A stretch of 64,000 nucleotides of DNA. Origin: Choristoneura fumiferana (Eukaryota; Arthropoda; Insecta; Lepidoptera; Tortricidae). Made by a program: the position numbers and the translations under genes. The notes beneath the pieces were generated by a model. The model was given only the letters and a program-made list of their open reading frames with translations. It was not told where the DNA came from and searched no databases. Location: positions 8,624,044 through 8,688,043 of the forward strand of contig NC_133472.1 in NCBI RefSeq assembly GCF_025370935.1, given 5' to 3'. Positions 23,173-35,600 of this stretch are shown one piece after another (the stretch's first letter is position 1; every line of letters begins with the position of its first letter).

Positions 23173-23338
23173 CACTTGACAGATGGGCGTGCCTTCAGTC
23201 AATTTTCAACTTTGACGTCATACAAATAAAGCCGTTTTTAGTATACCGCTACCCACGTTTACAGATAATGTAAAAACTATTTTATTTGTACGACGTCAAA
23301 GTTGAAAATTGACTGAAGGCACGCCCATCTGTCAAGTG
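23173..23338. repeat. MITE with 47-bp perfect terminal inverted repeats
   Basis: CACTTGACAGATGGGCGTGC... at 23173-23219 reappears in reverse complement ending at 23338. The centre is about 70 bp. No coding capacity. Confidence 0.85.
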
Positions 23339-23437
23339 CTTACTTCAAGTAATCGTACTGTATGAAACATTATGTTGTACGGCTGCCAATATGCGAAAAT
23401 GTTATTTCATATTCATAACATAACCTAACCAATTGTC

Positions 23438-23645
23438 ACTTCAAAGTTTAATATCTCAAAAAAGGCTGAACCGATTTTGATGAAACATTTCTAAGAACCA
23501 TCGCTAGAAAACCTGATATCAAATGAAAAAAACCGCATCGGTCCATCCATTTAAGAGCTACGGTGCTACAGACAGACACAAAAGACAGAAAGACGCATAG
23601 CGGCCAACTTATAACACCCCTATTTTTGCGTCGGGGGTTAAAAAC
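23438..23645 (+). repeat. retroposon-like 3' tail ending 'cgtcgggggttaaaa'
   Basis: Ends with 'cttataacacccc' and a T-rich/GTCGGGGGTTAAAA terminus, shared with 48980-49018 and 60440-60550. Confidence 0.65.
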
Positions 23646-23715
23646 GGAACTTTTCTCAGTCAGTGCTTTTGTAAAAGTTGACTTATAATACAACAATGTA
23701 TTTGAACTCCCTATT

Positions 23716-23890
23716 TAAGCAGCGTTTCCACCAAAGATGTGCGAGGATGTATCGCGAGAAATGTGTTTTTCACGAACCAATAGAAACGCTTCATTTACCT
23801 ATCCTCGCACAGCACATCTCTGGTGGAAACAGCTGAGCGGAGCGAGGCGAGGTAAATGAAGCGTTGCTATTGGTTAATGAAAAACACATA
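23716..23890. repeat. MITE-like inverted repeat ('gcgtttccacc')
   Basis: Left 'cagcgtttccaccaaagatg' with 'cacatctctggtggaaac' inverted. Related to 53488-53616, which has the same 'aggtaaatgaagcg' core. Confidence 0.6.
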
Positions 23891-24056
23891 TTCCCTTCAT
23901 CATCATCATCCCAGCCTATATACGTCCCACTGCTGGGCACAGGCCTCCTCTCAGAACTGCTTATTACAATGCTTTATATAAAAATAATAATACTGATCAT
24001 TATCAAATGCAATTAACAATGTCATTAAAAAGTTAAGTATTTACATTATATATTTT

Positions 24057-24265
24057 TCATCGCACTTGCTCGTAAACAGCGTCGAAACATGCAGGCTACC
24101 TTGGTTGCAACCCCCCAAATAAAACCCCCGACCTTAATGTGCTTGTCATGAAACCCGTGGTCGGTAAATGAGTCGGTAAATGGGTCGGTGTGGCCCGTAC
24201 CACAGCCCGTACTAATTTTGTTGTCATGAAGCCCAAGGTCGGTAAATGAGTCAATGCCCGTACTG
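24057..24265. repeat. repeat with internal 'aaggtcggtaaatgagt' units, copy 2
   Basis: Same family as 21115-21300, with an additional short tandem expansion of 'gtcggtaaatg' units at about 24162-24190. Confidence 0.75.
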
Positions 24266-24423
24266 ATGGTGCTGGCGCCTTATCTTAAAAAGCCATTATA
24301 ACAACAATCAAGAAAGTCGCTGGGAAACCTAATTCGAAAAAGTGCTACTAAGGAACAAGCTTCTGTTTGCAGCTTACTTATAATATAAGTAGGGGAAAGT
24401 GTTGTACTTATAGACGATTTGGG

Positions 24424-24572
24424 TGGCACTCTTTCCCGGCCCGGATAATACCGACCCTGTTTTTCGTGTACACGCCCATAGAAGCTCATGTCAGTTTGTA
24501 AGGGCGTGTACACAAAAAACAGAGTCGGTATTTCCATGTCTGTATTACCTGGGCCGGGAAAGAGCGTCATCC
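24424..24572. repeat. MITE with 'ctctttcccggccc' ends, copy 1
   Basis: The inverted ends read CACTCTTTCCCGGCCC and GGGCCGGGAAAGAGCG. A truncated relative is at 40166-40300 ('ctgtttcccggccc', 'gtgtacacgcccatag'). Confidence 0.75.
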
Positions 24573-24654
24573 GACGGTTTCACCTACAGACACCATTGAT
24601 CTCTTAAAAACCTAAAAACCAGAATGTAACAAATTTAACATTTGCTTTTTATTT

Positions 24655-24660
24655 TTTATT
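24655..24660 (-). promoter_or_regulatory. probable Hen1 polyadenylation signal
   Basis: AATAAA on the minus strand, 54 bases past the Hen1 stop codon. Confidence 0.55.
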
Positions 24661-24713
24661 TTATAAGATAACAAGGGCGTTCTCAGCAACACACACAACA
24701 CTTTCCTCTAAAC

Positions 24714-27401
24714 CTAAAAAATTCTATACCCACTGGCAACAAGAGCCAAACTGTTGACATTCAGTTCCATCTGCTTTTGATAGTCTTTAGAAACAAACAG
24801 CACTAGTTGGCTGCAGCAGCCATAATGAAGAGTGCCAGGCGGACCAGGGCCTACACCTTTACATGCTACGGTGTAGCCTGGATATCTTGACACTATGTTG
24901 CCGCACCTGAAAAAAAGCATCAACAGCACATATAATTGTGGATTTTATTTAATGATGTGCAGGGTAACACCGTGACCCATCATCCACAATTTCTGATTTT
25001 CCATGCTGTATGAAATATAGTGAGCGGCAAAAAATCTGGCCCTCAAGTATATGCAGTTATAGGTAATTTTGTATGGAGAGTAGGCCAAATTTTGTAACCC
25101 ACTGTACACATCGCTGTATACAACCAGATTCACAGTTTAAAGCTAAACAAGAACTACTACTTAACAACTTCTAAATTGTGGGTAAAAAGGCATTTGCACA
25201 TCATAAACTTAAGCCACTAATACTGTGCAAGTATATATGTATTAGCTGTGCTGTTTGAACTCTTACACCGCATCATAAGGCTGGCATGCATTCTTTATAA
25301 TCAAGATACAAACCTGACTAATTCTGCCCAAAGTTATGGTGTGCCTGTCTCACATATTTACCAGTCATGTAACTGCTCTCTGGTCCACTCAAAATAATGG
25401 TCAAATCGTCTCAGTCCACTTTTCTCTAAAGACTTAAAAACAATATTGAAATCTGCATTGGTTGTTGTGAAAATTGCTATCCACGGCTTGATAAAACCAA
25501 ATATATTGTGGACAAGCCTGTCCAAATCGTGTGGTTTCATGTATTCTATCATCTCAATTGCAACTACAGCATCACAGCCAATCAGCCTGTAGTCTGGATC
25601 TGCTGCATTGCCTTGGTATAGCTAAAAGAAAAAGAGAATATATATATAGCCGATATATATATATATATATATACAGAAGAATAGATTCTTGCACCTTTAT
25701 GTTTTTACTTTTATCATTCATGAGTTTTATTAATTTTAATTGTCTCTAACTAATGCCAACTGTAATGTAAACTGTAATTAGTTGTGTACTGTTGAAACTC
25801 AAGGCGTTCGGGGAGGATGTGAAGGGGCTTGGGAGGGAACTATGGGCCGTCTGGCACATCTCTGTGGGGTCAGTCTCTGCTCAGTACATGGTACAATTGT
25901 TTTGACAAAGGACAAAGGTCTTGAGTGTGCAATACTGTACTGTATCTTGAATGTGATGCCAAAACCATTTCAATATATTTATTTTAAAACTAATCAGATA
26001 CCAACATATTATCGTTGATACTGCAATATCAGTACAATGTTAATACTGTTCTGACAGTGAAAATTATACCTTATGGAAAAGCTAGTTACGCCGTATTTCA
26101 GTATCAACAATGATATAAGTCTCCATCGGATACATCAGAGCAACTGAGGTAGTCAAAAATATTGCATCACACTACTCTCAAGGCATTAAAGTTCATGTTC
26201 TCATATTTTTTATCACCTTGGTCGCTCTGAACTATCTGATAGCGACTGTACAGTCAGCAACAGAAGTATACGAGCGATTGTGGTGCTCCCTTAATACCTT
26301 GGCAGTAGAGTCATGTGTAGATCATTTTGAGCACCGTTCATCCACTTCTGCTGCTAAGTGTACTAAACAGAATTAACCCCTTGTATGCGAGTGGGGTTAA
26401 AGGTAGTGGATTCTAGTCTATCTGTTTTAATAAGAGCAAAATCAGCTGACAAAAAAAAATACAAAAAGATAGTGTGCATCCACGTACGAGGGGTTAATAA
26501 GTTAACAAGACTTACGGTAACCCGTAAAGGCTTCTCCCATCTCCTTCCATAATTGTCAAATGTAAAATCAAGCAAGTCAGATGTACAAGAGAGTGTACAG
26601 TCAATGTCAACACCAAGTATTTGCTTTATACCCGGCACTTCTGTTAAGTATTTGATGAAGTTCATGTCATGATGTCGGCCCATGTTTACAACCTGAAATA
26701 TACAAGATAATATTTTATTAAATAGTTCCACTACCTGCTATGTTCAGTGAGACATAGAGCACAAAAAAAAACTGTGGCACACTGCTTTTGTTTCAGTAAA
26801 ATGTTAATTCAAGTTATCAAAAAGAGCCTTACAAAACAATTCATGAATCTAAAATTATTGATGATATGATATGGTATGATTGTGCGGGGGCAAGCGACTG
26901 GTTATGACTTCTTCCAGTATTTTTTTCATAAACAAGCACTTTGTTTTAATAAATCAAAAGGAGGATGCACCATTTAGCCTACCCGCCGGGCCCACAAATC
27001 CCATTACCTTAACGTCTTAGGTAATTTACTCAAGGATGGTAAATAAATGTAGGTAATCTAAAGATTTTTTAGCATTCTGAATTGGCATGCAACAAAAAGA
27101 GAAAAAGGTAAAAAAAAACGCTTGCCTTTTCTAATTTCTCGTACCATCGCTCATCCATAAGGCAATCACAGACTGCTGCATACCGTTGAGCATAAACTGG
27201 CGGGAAGAACATAACACCGCCATCATCGGTGTACTCCGCAAAAACCATCTCTTCGGTTTCTTCATCCTGGATCACCAAACCGCTTCTACTGAACGTCAAA
27301 AGCAACTGTCTAAACAAGGGCCCCAAAGGCGGTAGCCACCTCTCCAGCACGGCTATTACTGATTCACGGAAAAAGATCAAAGTCTGTAATGCAATTATCA
27401 T
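24714..27401 (-). CDS. Hen1: Hen1-like small-RNA 2'-O-methyltransferase
   Basis: Hen1 enzymes 2'-O-methylate the 3' ends of piRNAs and siRNAs. Exons 27401-27126, 26692-26516, 25621-25362 and 24906-24714 join in phase to 301 residues. Family signatures: FFPPVYAQRY before the methyltransferase fold, LGVDID, AIEMIEY (172-178), FGFIKP, TTNADFN (204-210), FDHYFEWTREQ (224-234) and a C-terminal GVGPGPPG block. Key positions deviate. Motif I reads VVNMGRHHD (93-101), where the family has an acidic residue and a DxGC-type loop. The metal-site motif E-x-x-E-H has Tyr178 in place of His (E174 and E177 kept), although the second His (226) is present. The STPN segment is TTTN. The first intron uses a GC donor (AAG|GCAAGC). 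The first 45 or so residues are hydrophobic and their start is uncertain. It may be a diverged, low-activity or inactive Hen1, or a paralogue. Confidence 0.88.
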
Positions 27402-29972
27402 GATGCAAGGTAAAGACTGGAGATTTAAAAAGAAAGTAGGTCATTAGAAATTATCTCTCAATGAAAGTGGTCAACAGCATTGAAACAACATGCATGATGA
27501 TGTGACGTGATGTTCACATGTTTTTGTTGTTGTTTTGACATTTGTCACTAGTAGTCACTTCACTACCGACCGCCGCCGCCCGCTGCTGTTATATTTTTTT
27601 TCTCGGCGCTTTTCGAGAATTATAAGGTCTATTGCCTATACAACCCACTTTGTAATAAGAGTAAGAGTATTAATTTAGGTATTTTATTTAAAAATTATTA
27701 CCCTGCCCTGCTCGAGTTATTCTTTTTTCTAGTAAGACACATACCTAAAACCTAGGTAAGCCTTCCCTAGTTACTCACAAATAATAAGATTTATATTTTG
27801 TTTCTTAAATTCACATATTTTTTGTAAAATAAGTATAGATAAATATTTAGTTCAAAGGTTCGTTGAATTTAATTTTATTTTTATTACTTACATACTTATT
27901 AATTTTTCTTACAATTTAAATAGCAAAACAAAATACAATCGTGTTTAGTTAAATTGTAAATATAATTAAGTTATTTTTAGGCTAGTTTTTTTGTTTCAAT
28001 TGTACCATTAAATAAAATAATGTGTTTAAATTATTACCCCTGTTAAAAGTAACATAGTTTGAAAATACGTAAAATTTTGGTGCCGTTTTCCTTCCTTTCC
28101 CCTTCCTTCTTGTTTTTTTTTAATATTTTATATCGTACTTCAAGTATTTAGTATGAAATACGTACGAAATTTTTATTAGTGTGTGTTCGGAATCGTGTGC
28201 CGTTTTGTAGCAGCCAACCTTATGACACTATTTTAGCTCAGCTTGGCTTAATGCTTTTCAGGTTGGCTTTGACAAGGAATTAGTTATTATCAATTGTGAG
28301 ATGTATTTTTTTCTGGTTACCCTATGGGCTAATGTGACAAATTTGTACGTTGCCCGTTTCAAATAAAAAAAAAAGTATTTAGTACCTATTCAAAATAATA
28401 GTCACAATTTGACTTAACTAGACTAACTCGTCTCCTTTTCTGATGCACGACGGGCGTTCGTGATTTGATTACAAACATGGAATAAGGAGCTACTTTTTTC
28501 AGTTTGTTTTTCTACAAATTCTTTGACCAAACATAAAAAAAAGCCGAAATATGGCCGAAATTAACTTTTTCACTCTTTTTCAAATCATTGAATTACTCCG
28601 GACTTTACAGCATATATCCTGGTAACACTGGTTTAAAAAAAAGAAAATTTCACGAACGAAACGAAAGAGAAGAGAAGCAAAGTCTAGTCTAGTGCGGCAC
28701 TGAAATTCTCGAATTAAACTGGTTTTTGAAGACACCTGCTTGACGAATTAATAAGGTACATAATAATCTAAATTAAACTATGTCAATTTCTGGTCGTTTA
28801 CTACTATAGGCAGTTATTACGCATCGTAAAATCATGCGAGATGATTGTGGAAACCAGCGTCCATTGTCAGTTTTTTGTAGCCACATCCTCAATTTTATTG
28901 TAGCACGTTTCGCTTGAATTCGGACAAAAAATTAATAGTTCTCAAGAGCATTCACCTTTAGTGTTAGCTCTGCCGTGCACCTATGAATTATTCGCGAATG
29001 TTGAGAGCTCTATATCTGTGTATTCAATGGAATAAGTACCCACTTTTGATGATACTGTATTCTAAATAATTAACTTTGTTTCATAAATGAGCACGATAAT
29101 CTTTGTATCTAAATCACATCATAACTGCTTTATTGCAATTTACAAATATTGTAGGTATATTATTGTATATAATGGAATAAAGATCATGTACAACATTTCC
29201 ACAAAGTAAGTAAAGCTGTATACATATTTTTTTGTGAACTGAGTTGCTTGAGAGGGTAAACATATTCTAGATGCTTAGTCAAATGATATTCACACTTTTA
29301 AATAGAGCAAGTTGACTATTTTTAACTACTTGTTGACTGTTTTTGTATTTACTTGAACTGGTTAAAATATTTGATTCACTGAGCAATAATAAAATTGAAC
29401 ATAATAACAATAAAATTTAGAGATAGGCCGATTATAACTGACATCTATATATTTAAAAAAAAGTTATTTTACGCCATTTAAACTTAAGAATGGCTGGACA
29501 TTTTTTGATGATTTTTGCGTTTTTGGATTTGTCTTCGTCAGGAATAAGATAATAAGTATTAAAAACATGGAAAATTGATGAAAAAATAAAATAAAAGAAT
29601 TTTTTTTTCCCATACAAAATGTTCATGGGTTTTGTAACTGTCAGTTATAGACCACATCCCCACAATTTTATATTTGCCTAGAAAAATATTCACATAAAAT
29701 AATTGATATGGCAAAACAATGTTGGTTGATGGTTTGAAAATGCAACTGGACCTGCTAGATGGCGCTGTTGTTGTATGTTATCATAATTTTAATGTAGTGT
29801 TTTGCGGGCATGACAACGTCTGCCGGGTCTGCTAGTCTCTGATACATTCAACTGTGGATTCAGATTATAATTTTTTGCATCATGTTCCACTGCTGAGCAC
29901 AAACCTCCTTTCAATTTAAGAGGGCTTGAACTGTAGTTTCTAGATTGGGAGCGTCAAACAAAACATGAACAA

Positions 29973-30102
29973 CCGGATAGCCAAATGGTTAGAGACTATG
30001 AGGCTTAAGGTCCCAGGTTCGATCCCTGATCAGGGCAGAGATTTGTATAAATAATACAAAATTTTGTTTTCAGGTCTTGGATGTCTAATTTTTATTTAAG
30101 TG
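29973..30102 (+). repeat. tRNA-derived SINE, copy 2 (head)
   Basis: CCGGATAGCCAAATGGTT head and B box GGTTCGATCCC (30016-30026). Interrupted on its right by the MITE at 30103. Confidence 0.75.
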
Positions 30103-30350
30103 CTTATACCTGCTGAGCTGGCAATGTTGCATTTTTGTTAGTTTTTCTTTTTCTCGATTATTCCATAAAAATTTAACAAAAATTAGAACTGTAGTCTGAT
30201 AAAACTATTCTATATATATAAGTTAATGTGTCTACTCCAATAATTATGTGTGATGGACTTTTATTTTCTTTAAAAACCGTATGGTATTTTTTTATGGAAT
30301 AATCGAGAAAAGCTAACGAAAATGCAATGTTGCCAGCTCAGCAGGTATAA
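30103..30350. repeat. 248-bp MITE with about 65-bp terminal inverted repeats
   Basis: TTATACCTGCTGAGCTGGCA at the left; exact reverse complement at the right end (30331-30350), continuing inward with few mismatches. It directly follows a truncated SINE body. Confidence 0.85.
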
Positions 30351-30711
30351 ACACTCTTAAGTAATGTATTCATCTATTTATAACTTTCAAACCCAGCTGA
30401 GTATGAAAAGACTTACGACAGTGTACTTTATGTATAATCCATGTCAACTTCAAATTCAAATGTAATTAACCCGCATGATTGTATCGGCTAGGTTTGAAAG
30501 GGATATGTTTAAAAATTGCCTAGTACCAAAAGGCCATCATTATCTGTAAGTTTTAACTTTTCTAAATAATGTACATAAGTAATTTATTTAAAAAAAATTG
30601 TAAAGCTAAAATCAAATGCAACTGCATAAATAAATAATTTAATGTAAATATTAATTTTACCAACAGATATTTGGTTGAAACTGTTTTGTAGAAGAAACAT
30701 TCATATATTTG

Positions 30712-30905
30712 GGGCAGATATTTGTATGAAAAACACGAATGTTTGTTCTCGGGTCTTGGGTGTTTAATATGTATTTAAGTATGTATCTATATCTATATAA
30801 TTATATTTATCCGTTGCTTAGTACCCATAACACAAGCTTTGCTAAGCTTACTTTGGGACTAGGTCAATTGGTGTGAATTGTCCCGTGATATTTATTTATT
30901 TATAT
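30712..30905 (+). repeat. SINE tail fragment
   Basis: Carries 'ggggcagatatttgtatg', 'tcttgggtgtttaatatg' and 'gggactaggtcaattggtg', as in the body of the SINE at 22411-22647, but lacks the tRNA-like head. Confidence 0.75.
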
Positions 30906-31096
30906 TACAGTGGCAATACTTCAGGTTTAAAGAACATTTGGATACTATTAATCTCATAATTTGCGTATATACTATTTATAAATATTTTTGATATGCACAT
31001 AAATATTGACAACAAATCGCGTATGGAAAACTATGGTATACATGGTGGCCACAGGGCCACCATGACATTTCCAATTGTCACTTCATTCGGCATCTG

Positions 31097-31232
31097 GGGG
31101 ACTACCACGAAATTCGATAATCGAAGTTCGTATCGTATTGGTATTGTCCCTCTGACTCTCGTATTAATACCTAACTTAAGCGTCAGCGAGATGGCAAGTT
31201 ACGAAGTTCGAATTTTGCACTTCGTAGTATGG
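31097..31232. repeat. 'ctactacgaaattcga' MITE family, copy 2
   Basis: Arms 'cgaaattcgataatcgaag' and 'cgaagttcgaattttgcac...cgtagta', central 'tccctctgactctcg'. Confidence 0.65.
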
Positions 31233-31967
31233 CCTGACGTTTAGATTGATCAAATGCTTTCTATACTCGTGGTAATTTTCGTTCTTGTGTTTTCGTTTTC
31301 TGTTAAGTTTTCTGTTGCCGGTACCCATTTAAGGTCTAAATTGGTCTAAATAAAAACAAAATATTTTAAGACTATTTATTTATTAATGTGCATGGGTTGG
31401 TTACATCTGGAACGTCACAATTACAATGACACTTGTGACAATGACGTTTGGCCATCTTTGGTTACTTTTTTGGAATCTAAATATGGCGTTGAGTTTAGGC
31501 TTCCACAGCTTTATGCTATTAAAATTCAAAATTGATTAATCAATTTATAATTGGCTTTGGATCAGCACTTCTACCCATTCAATTAAGGGATTACACTTAC
31601 TGCTGTGCTGTCACATTAAGCAATACTCAGTATGTTTTGGTGTTAAGCTTACTTACTTAATTAGTAATTGCTATTAAGCCTCCTAGTCTAGGTATACATT
31701 AATCATCAAATGCCCACCAGTTGAATCGGTCTGTTTACAAATTCATAGACAAAGACCTTTTTATACGGAAAATATGGAAAAACATATATTTTTTAAGTAT
31801 TATTAATTTCATTTTTGCCATTGCTCTGTATGTACTTCGTGTTTTGTCAGTAGTTGTTCGTACATTTAATTAAACAGATGATTTGCTGAAATTCATGGAA
31901 CAACAAAATTGAAACTGTTCTGATAATGATACTGAGTAATATCAAATAACAATAACTAAACACTGGT

Positions 31968-32550
31968 TAAGTGCGAGTTGGACTCGCGCACGAGGGGTTC
32001 CGTACCATTATTTATACAACATTAGACATTAGCAAAGAATGCAAAAAATCACATTTGTATGGCGCCCCCCTTAAATATTCATTTTATTTTAATTTAATTA
32101 TTTACTTTTAAAGTGAATATGCAACTAAATATTCTGTGAATATTTCAAACGGATACCATGTTGCCAGTATTAATATCGAGTGTAATAAATAATCATTTCG
32201 TAAATCACTATGTTTGTGTATTGTGGTTCTAACGGAGGAACAGTGTTGGCCGCAAGTTTGACATCATGCTGAATTGGGACCATCTTGTGACAAAATTTGT
32301 CTCAATTTCCTTTCTTGTTTCTTTTTAGTTTTTACCTGCTTTATAAATGTCATGATTAAATGTTTTTCTTTCTTTCAAAAAACGCCAATAAAATCACTTT
32401 TGCTGTATGGGAGCCCCCTACAATATTTTATTCTGGTTTAGCATTTCCTGTGACAGACAGACGGGCAGTGGAGTCTCAGTAATAGTTCCCGTTGCCATCC
32501 TTGTGGTCTAATGCCCAAATACTTTTTACAAAACCTAATAATAATTTTAA
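31968..32550 (+). repeat. widespread repeat ('gaggggttccgtaccatta')
   Basis: A relative in opposite orientation at 33915-34345 shares 'gttccgtacc'-type sequence, 'gtctgtctgt'/'gacagacagac', and 'gtccgactcgcacttg'/'gcgagttggactcgcg' ends. Repeats of this kind are common in lepidopteran introns. Confidence 0.6.
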
Positions 32551-32674
32551 TATCACTAAGAGGAGCCACTGCACTAGGACATATTTTTCTTTGTTGTTTT
32601 AAATTATTGTTAAAACATCTTCATTCCGTATGGCCAATGCAATGACTTCAATAACAATTTCTTTACAGGCAACA

Positions 32675-35600
32675 ATGACAGAACCAACAGCAATACTTGA
32701 TCCAAAACACCGCATACAGCTTATGAGATTTCTTCACACTGGTAATGAAGTTCCCAAGTACTTTCCGGGCTGTTGGGCAGCCCACAAATACTTCGAAGTT
32801 GACAGCTTGCAGACCCTTGACTTCGCACTGGCTAATAGTGTGAACAATGTTGAAGTTGTGGAGATCATACTTAAGGTAACCTAATAATTTATTTCATTAT
32901 GGTGGTGACATACTGCATGAATGATGTTATGGATGCACAAACATCTACTACAAGAATACACATTCCATAATTATGAAGCCTGGAAAAAATAACAACAAGA
33001 AACATGAGGTATTTTCAAAAGCAAATTATGTTGTCTGCAGGCATACAAAGATGGGTGGTACACGAGATTTGAAACGATCGCGTTCGCTCTCACAAAGTGC
33101 CTGTTGGTGGGCAGTTCTGAAGTCAAAGCCGCCACCTACAAAGCTGTCGGTCAGATTTGTAACACCCCAGAACAGATGATGCTATTCTGCAAATACACAA
33201 GGCTTTTGAAAACAGGTAATAAATGGTGTAGTTTTAAAAAAAAAATTAGTTTGTCACTTAGTTCATAACAAAATATTAGACATATAATTTTTCTTTTATC
33301 GAAGATATAGCCAGTTAAAGTTATGCAGCTACAGTTTGATCAGGTTACCTTGCTACATCTTCCTTCACAGTAAAACGCGCAGTAAATTTTTAATAATTTT
33401 GCTCATGATATAAATTATGAAAAACTCAGAGGTGGGATGCGAGCTCGAATTTGATCCCAGGATCCTCTGCTTGAGAAACCATAGGTCCACTAAGTCACCA
33501 CAGCTCTGCAGTTGGCCACGGCCAACATTTGGCGGGTGGGATTTTATCATACTTTTTTAAAACAGTACGAAAAGCCTAGATGAATATTTCAACTGACAAA
33601 GAAAACTGTAAAATGATGGAGGAGGCTTTTACTCTTAGTGCGTGGGATATCACATTATAATAATTACCTTTTTTTACGAAAGGTAATGGCCGAGGTTGGT
33701 GCAAGATCGTCAGCAACTGGTACACGTCCAAGGACCCTATGGAGTTGGCTAAGGACGTGAGCAGAGTGAAGGCGCGTCACGGGCGCTCCCACAATACGCT
33801 TCTTCGTAAGAGCCACGTGAAGATACCACCAAATGATAAATGTAACTATTATAGCTAGATCAGTATTACATATATGGGATCTGCATGGTCCATGGAGTCG
33901 CTATTTTTTTTAGGGTTCAGTGCACAAAGGGTGCCAACGGAACCCTATTTTACTGAGACTCCGTTGTCTGTCTGTCTATCTGTCACAGGGTTCTATCTCT
34001 TGAGCCGTAATAGACACTTGAAATTTTCACAGATTATGTATTACTGTGGCCGCTATAACAAAAAATACTAAAAACAATAAAATAAATATATAATTGTATG
34101 TGAGCTATACAGCAAACGTGTTTTTTTTGCCGTATTTTGCTTGATATTAATAACGGCAACAGTAGTTGAAATATTCACAGAATATTTAGTTGTATAATCA
34201 GTTTATAAATAATTAAATTAAAATAAAGTAAATATTTAAGTGGGCTCCCATGAAACAAACTTGATTTTTTGCCGTTTTTTGCTAATGTTACATGTTCTAT
34301 AGATAATGGTACGGTACCCTTCGTGGACAAGTCCGACTCGCACTTGGCAGGTTTTTTATTAAGATATGAAAATATTAATATCACAACAAATTACAGGGGA
34401 AAATGTACAATAATAAAAATGTGTTATTGTTGTTGGCAACGCTCGCGTCGCACGCACATAGCAAACCGTGGTAGTATGCGGCCGAAACACTGCCGCGGGC
34501 AGGAGAACGCGCTAGTGACGAGTTGGGATGAAGTGTTTGTGCGCTCTTAAGAATATTTATAAATCGTCTTTATAAATAAACTGTAGCACCATGTATATTA
34601 AAAATATGAAAATTTATATGTCCGGAAACATTGCACTATTTTCTATATGAATACATAAAAGATTTTTTAAAAACGCTTCAGAGGTCATTCGAGTATTAAG
34701 TAGGCCCCAGAGGGGGGGGGGGGGTCTTTGCTAATTTTTTGGATATTATGGTGGATGGTGATTATGTCGGCAACATTACCCCTCAGTAGTTTTTAAGTTT
34801 TGTTTATAATATTACTTAGTTTAAATTAAATAATGATGTAAAATGAATTTCACATTATAAATGACAACAATAAAAATGTTGAAAATAGCCTGAATGGCTT
34901 CGAGAAAAGTATGGTACGGCCGTGCCTTTGTTTTTGTTTTGCTCGACTTGGCGGGGGCACTTCCGTGCCCCCAGATTCTTTAGTAATACTTAGTACCTAA
35001 CTTACGTTTAAAATTTATTTTTATCAAGTAAGTAGTGACTCCATGGATCCTAGCGATAAATTCTACCGCATACCTAGACAGTTGTTTCAATGTGCGACGT
35101 CTAAAACTTGCGATAGCTCTTAACTAATGGGCCAAAATTATTTTCGTTGTTTTGTTTCTGACCACAGTCACGAAATTATTTATGTCTTTTAACAAATAAG
35201 AAAAAATGTGGTACCATTGTTTGTCTTTTTTGGTGTATATATTTAACTGGAGAAAAATTAGAAATGCCGCTATGTCCCATACAAAAAACTCTACTCTGTC
35301 ACATTTTTTCGGTACAAAATAAGAACGAAAAGAATATTGACCCTAATACCTATTTAATAACCCAATAAATTTCAGCGCGCGACGCCATCGTCAAATACGC
35401 TATCTACGGTCTGAAGAAAGCTAAACAGTTAGTTGGAGAGCACGAGGAATCGAAAGCGGTGTTCGACTACATCCAAAAGGTGGAAGATTTGCGTCACTGC
35501 GAGGACCCTGTCGCGGCAGCGGCCATGGTCGCACAGCATCAGTTCACGCTCGAACACGTGCCGGGGCATCTGCTGATCTCGCAAGATGTAAGTTACTGTA

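Larger units (their letters stand above)
27402..32668. other. intergenic region between Hen1 and Ro60
   Basis: No gene seen. The GC content rises briefly at 27540-27600 next to the Hen1 start, which may be its promoter. 27600-29750 is AT-rich and unremarkable. Repeats follow: SINE head (29973-30102), a 248-bp MITE (30103-30350), SINE tail (30712-30905), a 'ctactacg' MITE copy (31097-31232) and a widespread repeat at 31968-32550. The 5' UTR exon of Ro60 should lie here, since its coding exon begins just after a splice acceptor, but I could not place it. Confidence 0.6.
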
